From IMG/VR virus record IMGVR_UViG_3300002835_000642, positions 1-33,316 of that record: a stretch of DNA of 33,316 nucleotides. One strand, 5' to 3'. A program made the position numbers and the translations under genes. Source of the DNA: a virus. Of this stretch, positions 7,408-14,900 are shown in pieces. Numbering within the stretch: position 1 is the first letter of the stretch; the number at the start of each line of letters is the position of its first letter. Under the pieces are notes generated by a model that saw nothing but the letters and a program-made list of their open reading frames with translations, searched no databases and was not told the DNA's origin.

Positions 7408-8010
7408 TCAATTATTATTTAAGAGGCTTTGTATGGTTGTTCTGGCAAAGTTGTTACAAGCAACAACTAATTTTTCCGCAATATCATTTTTATGATTTTC
7501 TTTATAGGATGGTTCACTATCTATTGAAAAATGAGCAAAAATCATTTCAATAAAATCATCATCTTTAAATTCTTTATATTCTCTCCAGTGGATTTGATTG
7601 GTTCCAGAAAAGGTTAGGGCTTCGTTATTTTTTAAAGTAAATGATTTATTATCTACAACAATTGCCCAGTCTATATTTGATCTTACCTGAATATCAATTG
7701 TTACTCTTGGAGTGGAAAATGCATTGTCAAAATGTGGAGTTAATATTGGCATTTCTCCATACTGCTTTGAATATCTTGCAAAAGAAATTTCTTGAAGTTT
7801 AACTGGCTCATCATATATTTCTTTAGCGATATGGTTAATTTTATTTATTACTGACTCTGGCAATTGGCTAAACCATATTTTTTGTGCATAAATTGAGGTA
7901 GTTGAAGTTTTTTCTTTTTGATCTAGATCAATTGTTTGGTATAAGTCTTCTATTTCTTGATTTGTAAAAACATCTTTATACACAGCATTCTTAAGTAATT
8001 TACTTTGCAT
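7408..8010 (-). CDS. Fe(II)/2-oxoglutarate oxygenase-like protein B
   Basis: The frame opens at 8043, but the ATG at 8010 (MQSKLLKNAVYKDVF) aligns with the start of protein A and leaves an 11-base overlap with gene C; this gives 200 residues. Metal ligands: His93-Phe-Asp95 (LTPHFDNAF) and His141 in TNQIHWREYK, 48 residues apart as in A, C and D. Strands DIQVRSNIDWAIVV and EALTFSGTNQ match the sisters closely. It is the only intact copy with no -10 box before the ATG; its translation is probably coupled to gene C. Sequence is closest to A by eye (shared SNIDW). Substrate unknown. Confidence 0.66.
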   Translation of the reverse strand: MQSKLLKNAVYKDVFTNQEIEDLYQTIDLDQKEKTSTTSIYAQKIWFSQLPESVINKINHIAKEIYDEPVKLQEISFARYSKQYGEMPILTPHFDNAFSTPRVTIDIQVRSNIDWAIVVDNKSFTLKNNEALTFSGTNQIHWREYKEFKDDDFIEMIFAHFSIDSEPSYKENHKNDIAEKLVVACNNFARTTIQSLLNNN

Positions 8011-8704
8011 TATCTTTAGTCTTAACTTTAACTTCAGTATCAACTATTTCTGTTTCTATCTTATCGCTGTTTATCCCAGTCTCATGCATCAACACGCTTG
8101 ATCTGGTTCTCATTATTCGATCATGATCTCTTTTTTTATATTTAGGAGGAACATGAGTAAACCAACAAAACATCATATTTATATCTGTGTGTGCTGGTAA
8201 AACCTTTTTTTCTCGCCAGTGCATCTGACTAGTACCAGAAAATACTAAACCTTGTCCATCTTCTAAGTTAAAAGTTTTTCCTTCTACAATAACTCCCCAA
8301 GGTTCGTTTGTTTTTAACTGAACATCTATTAAAAACATATCTACTGGCCTTGTGTCATAATGAGGGAAAAGTTTTACCATGTAATCAAACTCAGGACTAT
8401 ACTTTACTATTGAAATTTGTTCTACTATCATTGGTTCCCCAATAATGTTACTCATTACTCCTGTAAGTTTTTCTTTTATTTTATCACTTGGCTGAAGATC
8501 AACATACACCCCTTGGCCACCCCAAGTTTGAATTTTAATATTCTCTTTTGGATATTCTTCCATTTGCTGAAGAATTTCATCTATTTCTTCTTTAGTTAAT
8601 ATCTGATCAACAACTATAGGGTTAAAGTCGCTATCCCTGACGTGTTCTTGGCTTTCAATTAAAGCCTTGTATTTTGGTAAATGGTCATAGTTAAATGTTG
8701 ACAT
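8000..8704 (-). CDS. Fe(II)/2-oxoglutarate oxygenase-like protein C
   Basis: A 234-residue copy with an N-terminal region (about 24-75) shared with the N-terminal half of D: compare SDFNPIVVDQILTKEEIDEI with QDFDPVLFTDVLPNEELQYI, and TWGGQGVYVDLQ with AYAGLGTLNIQF. Ligands: His115-Tyr-Asp117 (LFPHYDTRPVDM) and His162 in TSQMHWREKK. After the fold comes a charged tail of about 45 residues (TEIVDTEVKVKTKDNAK) absent from A and B. A -10 box of perfect sequence ends 6 bases before the ATG; there is no Shine-Dalgarno. Its last codons overlap gene B. Substrate unknown. Confidence 0.67.
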   Translation of the reverse strand: MSTFNYDHLPKYKALIESQEHVRDSDFNPIVVDQILTKEEIDEILQQMEEYPKENIKIQTWGGQGVYVDLQPSDKIKEKLTGVMSNIIGEPMIVEQISIVKYSPEFDYMVKLFPHYDTRPVDMFLIDVQLKTNEPWGVIVEGKTFNLEDGQGLVFSGTSQMHWREKKVLPAHTDINMMFCWFTHVPPKYKKRDHDRIMRTRSSVLMHETGINSDKIETEIVDTEVKVKTKDNAK

Positions 8705-8706
8705 AA

Positions 8707-9039
8707 TTATATTATACCATTACCCTGGTCTATAGGGCGACTCTGTGGGGTTGTATTTTTTGTGTTTACAAGGTCTTCCAGTATAGATAGTTCTACAATC
8801 GCAAGTCTAACCTTAGAATTTTCTTCCCCTATAGAAACTATCAACGCTGGGTCTTTGTGATTTTTTATAGCATCTGTTGTTATTTTTGCCCAAACGTCTT
8901 TATTTAAAGTAAAAGATTTTTTAACTTCTTTAAAGTCAACGGTAAAGTTTTGCCAGGTTGCATCCCCCTTTTGATTATTTCTTCCAGAGTTTTTATGCTG
9001 CTTGGCCCCAATTCTTTTGCTTTCTGATCTTTCACTCAT
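8707..9039 (-). CDS. Probable PD-(D/E)XK (Hjc-like) endonuclease
   Basis: The frame runs back to 9120, but ATG at 9039 (MSERSESKRIG) has AAGGAC upstream and overlaps the zinc-ribbon gene by 8 bases; the protein is then 110 residues. The order of motifs is that of small archaeal-type Holliday-junction resolvases and related nucleases: an early Glu/Lys helix (SERSESKRIGAK), a glycine-poor SGRNNQKGD loop with the first Asp, then FTVDFKEVKKSFTLNKD where VDFK can serve as (D/E)xK, then WAKITTDA and a strand ALIVSIGE. Function would be cleavage of branched DNA or a specific site. Detection is by pattern only; a catalytically different small DNA-binding protein is possible. Confidence 0.58.
   Translation of the reverse strand: MSERSESKRIGAKQHKNSGRNNQKGDATWQNFTVDFKEVKKSFTLNKDVWAKITTDAIKNHKDPALIVSIGEENSKVRLAIVELSILEDLVNTKNTTPQSRPIDQGNGII
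8711..8719 (-). promoter_or_regulatory. Leaderless extended -10 promoter for oxygenase C
   Basis: TGG-TATAAT (8719-8711), a perfect extended -10 element, then six bases (ATAATT) and ATG at 8704. No -35 box is recognisable at 16-18 bases. The element lies inside the last codons and stop of the preceding nuclease gene. The geometry predicts RNA that starts at the ATG. Confidence 0.65.
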
Positions 9040-9214
9040 TGTTAAAGTCCTTTTTCTTTTTCTTTTTAGGCACAAGCGATACTCTTGATATATGTTTTTT
9101 ACTACACATCCAGGTAGCATCTCCTGTCTCTATCCATAGCCTTAATGAAGAAACTTCTTCTTGGCATGTTTTACATGGCCACTTTCCTGGATAAATAGAG
9201 TATTTATTTTGCAA
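9032..9214 (-). CDS. Small zinc-ribbon protein (60 aa)
   Basis: A 60-residue frame opening with TTG at 9214, five bases after the stop of gene E, and ending in an 8-base overlap with the nuclease gene. CKTC (14-17) and a later CSKKH (37-41) form a plausible zinc site, with SLRLWIETGDATWM between and a Lys-rich end (PKKKKKK, residues 49-55). There is no in-frame ATG before residue 36, which lies inside the zinc region, so TTG is the likely start, with a weak GGA about 10 bases upstream. The tail suggests nucleic-acid binding, possibly as a partner of the nuclease. Confidence 0.62.
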   Translation of the reverse strand: MQNKYSIYPGKWPCKTCQEEVSSLRLWIETGDATWMCSKKHISRVSLVPKKKKKKDFNNE

Positions 9215-9219
9215 AGTTA

Positions 9220-9699
9220 TTAATTTCCATCTTCTATTAAAAAATTAAAAAATAAAACTCTGGCAAAATCTTCCTTGTCTTCTGATAAAACAACTTGGCA
9301 TTGTTGTTTTTTTGGATTAAGCAGTATTCCATCACACTTGGACAATGTTATTATTTCGTTGTCTATCGAGTATTTTACATCTGAGGGGGTTAACTGAATC
9401 ATAAAGGTTAATAAATTATCTTTATTTTTGTCAATGTACCCTGGCATAAATTCTTTTTGAGTATTTGTATGTTTAACAAAATAAACGTCCTTAAATATAG
9501 CCTTGTTTGAATTAATTTGTGTTTTTAGGTGCTGAACAATTTTATTTATTAGTATTCCAGGAACGGTAACATTTTGATTTTGTAGGCTGATCAAGTCATT
9601 AAAACGGTAAAAGTTTACCTCGTCTTTATTTTCTAATATTGACTTGCTTACTGTTTTATTTTTTAATATTATGTCAATATCTAGTAATTCATTGTTCAT
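9220..9699 (-). CDS. Oxygenase-fold protein E with the metal site lost
   Basis: A 159-residue relative of the C-terminal half of D. The match is clear: FKDVYFVKH / FENAYLVKN, LLTFMIQLTPSDVKYSID / LVSLMIQLTDSNCNYLIN, VLFFNFLI / LLFFNFSL. Aligned to the active sisters, the HxD position reads PGYID (86-90) and the distal His region reads NPKKQQCQVVLSE, so both His ligands are gone. It cannot bind iron in the usual way and is probably a structural, regulatory or substrate-binding copy. ATG at 9699 comes six bases after the D stop with no Shine-Dalgarno; an AATAAT box five bases before the ATG is a weak candidate for a leaderless promoter. I name the fold by homology to D, so this depends on that alignment. 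Confidence 0.62.
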   Translation of the reverse strand: MNNELLDIDIILKNKTVSKSILENKDEVNFYRFNDLISLQNQNVTVPGILINKIVQHLKTQINSNKAIFKDVYFVKHTNTQKEFMPGYIDKNKDNLLTFMIQLTPSDVKYSIDNEIITLSKCDGILLNPKKQQCQVVLSEDKEDFARVLFFNFLIEDGN

Positions 9700-9705
9700 A
9701 ATTAA

Positions 9706-10908
9706 TTATTTGTTTTCTATTTTATTATTATCTAGAGAAAAATTAAAGAATAGTAAATCAGAGCCACGGCTATCCTGATCAGAAAAAATAATTTTACAGT
9801 CTTGATACGTTGGAGATAAGGTAAGCGCATAATGTTGTTTTACTATAAATGACTTATCATTAATTAAATAATTGCAGTTACTATCTGTTAACTGTATCAT
9901 TAAACTAACTAACTCTTTGTTAGATTTGTTTTCGTATCCCTTTATTATGTCTTCATCATTTACTAAATTTTTAACTAAATAAGCATTTTCAAATGTAAGG
10001 TCAAATTCAGCGTGGACGTGAGTCATAAATCTAATTACTTTATTTTTGGTTTCTTCTGTAATATCGACAATTTGACTTTCTAAATTATTCATATTGTCTG
10101 GATTATAAAAATCAAAAATATCTTTTCCATTAATTGGAGACCTATACATTGTATTGTGTGTAAGTGGTGTTGAGCCATCTACACTAATTTTTTTAAAATC
10201 AGGGTATTGATCTGCCGAGTCTGATATTCGTATTGTATCCCACCAATCTTTTGTTTTGAGTAAGGGTGGCGCTTCAATTTTTTTAGTAATAAAACTTGAT
10301 CTTATTTTCATTATGTCTGAATTTTCCTTAGACATTGCTCTTGGGCTTTTATGTTGTAGCCAAAAAAATATAAGATCAATCTTTGCATTTTCTTTTAATT
10401 TAATTGGCTCTCTCCAATGAACTCTGCCAGTACCACAAAATAAAATTGCCTCGTTATCTCCAAAGTCGAATCTTTTTCCTTCCATAAACAATCCCCAATT
10501 TTCCGTAGACTGAACATGATAGTCAAACACATACATTTCTACTGGTCGTGCATCATAGTGTGGACCAAACTTTGGGTACCAACCAAAATCTGGGCTATAC
10601 CTAGTGCCACCAACTTCTACAACCTCTAACTCTTCTCCTACTGCATCACTAGCCATTTTTTCAATTTTTTTAATAATACTTTCTCTATTTAAAAATTGAA
10701 TATTTAAAGTTCCTAAGCCAGCGTAAGCCTGAACATTTATGTCTTTTTCTTTTACATTATTAAATTGGTCTTTGATATATTGCAATTCTTCATTTGGCAA
10801 AACATCTGTAAAAAGAACTGGGTCAAAATCTTGGCCATTTATTTTTGGTTGACTTTGAACTAGACGAATATACTCTGGAAACGTTTCTTCATTATAATAC
10901 TCATTCAT
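9706..10908 (-). CDS. Fused protein D: active plus degenerate oxygenase domain
   Basis: A 400-residue protein, about twice the length of A-C. The N-terminal half (1-235) is an intact copy with His117-Tyr-Asp119 (FGPHYDARPVEM) and His164 in TGRVHWREPIKL. A linker (about 235-300) follows. The C-terminal half (about 300-400) repeats the beta-helix in the form seen in E, with no HxD (the position reads KGYENK) and no HWR. It looks like fusion of an active copy with a dead one, or a tandem duplication followed by loss of the site. A perfect TATAAT lies 6 bases before the ATG with no Shine-Dalgarno. The separate gene E immediately after it suggests that the dead domain also exists on its own. Confidence 0.7.
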   Translation of the reverse strand: MNEYYNEETFPEYIRLVQSQPKINGQDFDPVLFTDVLPNEELQYIKDQFNNVKEKDINVQAYAGLGTLNIQFLNRESIIKKIEKMASDAVGEELEVVEVGGTRYSPDFGWYPKFGPHYDARPVEMYVFDYHVQSTENWGLFMEGKRFDFGDNEAILFCGTGRVHWREPIKLKENAKIDLIFFWLQHKSPRAMSKENSDIMKIRSSFITKKIEAPPLLKTKDWWDTIRISDSADQYPDFKKISVDGSTPLTHNTMYRSPINGKDIFDFYNPDNMNNLESQIVDITEETKNKVIRFMTHVHAEFDLTFENAYLVKNLVNDEDIIKGYENKSNKELVSLMIQLTDSNCNYLINDKSFIVKQHYALTLSPTYQDCKIIFSDQDSRGSDLLFFNFSLDNNKIENK

Positions 10909-10914
10909 AATAAG

Positions 10915-10920
10915 ATTATA
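10915..10920 (-). promoter_or_regulatory. Leaderless -10 box for oxygenase D
   Basis: TATAAT (10920-10915), then CTTATT and ATG at 10908, giving the same six-base gap as in A and C. It is within the 35-base gap after recA. The preceding bases (GAG) do not form a TGn extension and no -35 box is seen. The exact spacing shared with the sister genes is the main support. Confidence 0.6.
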
Positions 10921-10943
10921 CTCTATTTATAAAAAATAAAAGA

Positions 10944-11957
10944 CTATGCATTTAGTTTATCCATAATAGACTCTTGAAGATCTAGATCCTCTTTTACACG
11001 ATTAATAAATCCTTCTCTGCCCTGGACTTTTGAGCCATCTGGTAATATATACCAGGCTCCTGTGCGCTCTACTATGCCACTTAATTCAGCAGTATCAATA
11101 AGATCAGCGATGCTGTCAACACCAACTGAGTCACCTCTAAAGTAAAAATCATACTCTCCAGACTGAAACCCTGGACTTGTTTTTGAAAATTGCAAGTCCC
11201 ACCTAATCTTACGACCAACTTTTTCTTCAATTAATTTATCACCTACAGGAATCTTCCCTTTAATTGCTTGATTGTCCGATTCTGAAGAAAATAACTTAAT
11301 AACTGTTGAAGAGTAGAATTTAGTAGCCTGACCGCCAGTAGGCTGCTGGCTAGTATACATAGCAGAAATATTATTACGGCTTTGACTAATAAGAATAAAA
11401 AGAGTTGGCTTAACTTTATTATTAGCATAATTAATCATTTTCCAGGCATTGGAAAAGTCTCTTGATTCTGCTCCAATTTGTTTTGTATTTTCAAGTTGTT
11501 TAAGTTCATCTGAATCTTTTTCAAAATAGATTGCTGGAAGAAGTGATGTAATTGAGTCAACAACAATTAAGTCAACTCCAGCATTCATCAAATTTGTTCC
11601 AATATCTACCATTTCATTTATTGTTCGGCACTGAGAAACAATAAGTTTTGAAGAGTCTACTCCAAGTGACTCAGCCCAAACTTTATCATATGACATTTCT
11701 GCATCAATCCATGCACAAATTTTTCCTTCTTTTTGTGCAAGTGCTACTGTTTGTAAGCATAGGGACGATTTAGCACTTGATTTACTTCCCCATATTAAAA
11801 CTTGGCGTCCATACGGCAAGCCACCATTTAATGCTTTGTTTAACCCATAACTTGGTGTTGCAGCATATTGTGTTGGTGGAATCGTGTCTCCCGACATTAC
11901 GGTCTTTCTTAACTTTGGATTAAGTTGCGCTAATACATCTTCTATGGTCATTGTCAT
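10944..11957 (-). CDS. recA: RecA-type recombinase with variant P-loop
   Basis: A 337-residue strand-exchange ATPase, close to bacterial RecA length. Seen: Walker A region GSKSSAKS (57-64), the catalytic-Glu motif WIDAEMSYD (Glu87), Walker B LIVVDS (130-135), and the long L2-like segment ISQSRNNISAMY...TGGQATKFYSS. The P-loop departs from the standard GPESSGKT: Ala replaces the Gly before Lys63 and Ser replaces the final Thr. ATG at 11957 has AAGGGG 8 bases upstream; a second ATG lies two codons in. It follows dnaE with 21 bases between and is the last replication gene before the oxygenase island. Likely role: homologous recombination in late replication, with the Cas4-like nuclease and resolvase. 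Confidence 0.9.
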   Translation of the reverse strand: MTMTIEDVLAQLNPKLRKTVMSGDTIPPTQYAATPSYGLNKALNGGLPYGRQVLIWGSKSSAKSSLCLQTVALAQKEGKICAWIDAEMSYDKVWAESLGVDSSKLIVSQCRTINEMVDIGTNLMNAGVDLIVVDSITSLLPAIYFEKDSDELKQLENTKQIGAESRDFSNAWKMINYANNKVKPTLFILISQSRNNISAMYTSQQPTGGQATKFYSSTVIKLFSSESDNQAIKGKIPVGDKLIEEKVGRKIRWDLQFSKTSPGFQSGEYDFYFRGDSVGVDSIADLIDTAELSGIVERTGAWYILPDGSKVQGREGFINRVKEDLDLQESIMDKLNA

Positions 11958-11978
11958 TTTTTATTACCCCTTATCACT

Positions 11979-14900
11979 TTAAACTAACACATCCTCTAAT
12001 ATAATTGTTCCATCTTTTGTTTTTCCCAAAACAAACTTATAGGCTTTTCCTTCTTCAATATGCATGTATGCTCTTGCAAAAGATGTTGGAAATACTGTAA
12101 TAGAATGCAAATCCCTTGAAGTATCTGCCAAAGTTAATGATGCCATTTTTTTGCCAGCCTTAGTTGTTCTAGGTTTAAATGCTACCACAAACATTTCTTC
12201 TTCTGTAAAGGGTAATTGTTTATATCCTAAAAATTTAACAAGGGCATTTTGAGAGCCTTTTAATTGATCGACAGGGATAGCAGAAAGAATCCTATTATCA
12301 TTAGCAAGAATGAGATACGTGTTGCCTGCCTCAATAGTTGTCTGTTCTTCATCAAATATACCCACACTTCCTGTTTTATCTAATATTTCTACTCGTGACC
12401 AGCCAGTGCCTCGTTTAATATTTTTTACCATACCCATTAATACATACGATCCCTTTTCCTCAAAGTCCGAAACATCTTGAATAAAGGCATGATAGTGTGA
12501 TGGAAGTACAGTGTTAAACTCAGGCAAATTTAAATACTCATAAAGATTTTCTTTAATTCTTTTATCGTCTCGTGGATTATCCTGAAATGTTAATGCTCCA
12601 ACAGAGTTCATTGCCGTAAGGGCTCTACTATTTACCCCATTGCCTTTTGTAAAAGTAAAAGTTTCAACGTCCTTATATGTTTTAAATGGCCTTGCACTAA
12701 TATATTTATCTGCAATCTTATCTGAAATAAACTTAATTGCTGTTAATCCAAAACGTATACCCTTGCCCTCAATTTCAAAATCTTTTCCAGAGTCATTGAT
12801 GTGTGGCAGTTTAACTGGAATGCCCATTCTCTTGGCCTCAATTAAATACTCTGTTCTGTTGTCTGGACTTTTTTCATTTTTTAATAAAGCAAACATAAAT
12901 TCAATTGGATAGTAATACTTTAACCACGCCGTCCAAAACGAGAGTGTAGAGTAAGCAACCGCATGACTCTTGTTGAACGAGTATCCCGCATGCGCTTCAA
13001 AGTCATGCCATAAATCACGAGCCAAATTGGGGCTAATATAATTAGAAGCACCACTAATAAACTTTTCTTGAAAAACATCAAACTCCCTAGCATTTTTTTT
13101 CTTACCGATAATCTTACGAACCTGATCAGCCTCAGACATTGTCATTCCGCCAAGTTCTACGCAGGCCTGCATAACTTGTTCCTGATATAAAATACATCCG
13201 TACGTATCAGATGTTATTGTTTTTATTTTATCATGAAGATATGTAACCTTTTGTTTACCATGTTTACGTAAAATATAATCTTTTCCAATAGTATTCATTG
13301 CTCCTGGTCTTACTAGAGCGTTTGATGCTGCAAGTTCTGAAAGATTTTTTACACCCATTTTAACAAGAAGGTTGGTGTATGGTGTTGCTTCACACTGGAA
13401 CACCCCTTTTGTATATCCTGCCGAAATCATTTCATAAATATTCTGATCAGTTAAATCAATTTCTAATAAATTAATTTTTATAAAGTGTCTTTTTTCGACC
13501 TCGTCAATTGTATCTTTAATTACACTTAATGTTTTTAAGCCAAGAGCATCAATTTTAATTAAACCAATTTTTTCAGCCTCTTCCATATTAACCGCCACAA
13601 CAGGTATGCGCTCATCGGAACCAGGAGAAGAACGTGTCTCCAGCGGTGCGTACCTAAAAATAGGATCTTTACTAGTGACAACCCCAGCAGCATGAATGCC
13701 AGTACCTCTAATACGTCCACGTAATTGTTCCCCCAATTTTTCTATCTCTGGATATTTTTCTCTAAACCAATGAGTTGTTTTACTCATACAGTATTCATCC
13801 CATGTATCTACTAACTTTAAAACTTTATTAACATCTGACAATGGAACATTCAGTGCTCTTGCAACATCCCTAACAACTCCCTTATCTTTAAATTCTAAGA
13901 AAGTTGTAATTGATGCAACGTGGCGATATTGTCTAACAAGATAATCTTTTACTTCATCACGTCTTGAATCTTGAATGTCCGTATCAATATCTGGAAAGTC
14001 ATTTCTATCTGGGTTAATAAAACGGAAAAACAAAAGTCCGTGTTCGATTGGATCAATGTCTGTAATCCCAAGTAAAAAACAAAGAAGAGACCCTGCAGAA
14101 GAACCACGACCAGGGCCAACCATAATGTCTTCTTTTTTGGCCCAGTTAATCATATTACTAACAACAAGAAAGTATGGGGCAAATTTCTTTTCTCGAATAA
14201 TACTAAGTTCTTCATCTAATCTTTGTTCATATATATCATTCCCAAGCCAATTACTGGTAAGTTTTTTTTCTTCCAAACCAGCAAAGGCTAAATTTGATAA
14301 TTCTTGGTCTGGATTTTTATACTGAACTGGCAATAAATTTAAATGTTCTTTGATGTTATAGTCTTCAATTTTTGCAGCAATCTCTAATGTATTTTCATAT
14401 ATATCTTCTCTATATATATCTTGCTTTAGCATAGCGCTTTTAATTTCATCATATGAAAGTAGATGAATATCAAACTTATTAAAACTCATCATTCTTTCTT
14501 TGCCATACAAATAGTCTAAGCGTCTCATCATATCTTTATGAGTTTTAGATTTTTCATATGTAACGCCTTTTTCTAATTTTGCGTGTGTATTTAAAATTAA
14601 CATAAGTTCTTGAATTTCTTTTTGATCTGTTGTTGAGTGGTGGCAATCTGGGGTAACAACTACTTTAATGTTAAATTCGTCTGCTAAATCAATTAAAGCG
14701 ATATTAATTTGTGCTGGATTGTGGGGCATCACTTCGATATAATAGTCATCATTAAAAACTTTTTTAAACCATTGTATTTTTTCTTTTGCAACTGCATAAT
14801 TTTCTTGATCAACAGCCTTTGCAACTATTCCACTTAGACAGGCAGAGGTAACAATAATTCCCTCTTTATACTTTTCTAATGTCTCAAAGTCAAACCTAGG

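Noticed and set aside
8723-8737. CCCT-ATAGACC-AGGG hairpin upstream of oxygenase C
   Set aside because: Only four pairs with a seven-base loop and no T-tract; too weak for a terminator and probably coding chance.
9672-9677. TTGACA within gene E
   Set aside because: No acceptable -10 box at 16-18 bases; coding sequence only.
10909-10943. T-rich tract after recA as an intrinsic terminator
   Set aside because: No GC stem precedes the T run; the tract is better explained by the promoter of the next gene.
11113-11118. TTGACA with a GATACT box at 17 bases inside recA
   Set aside because: The -10 matches only 4 of 6, there is no TGn, and no gene starts soon after; expected by chance in AT-rich DNA.
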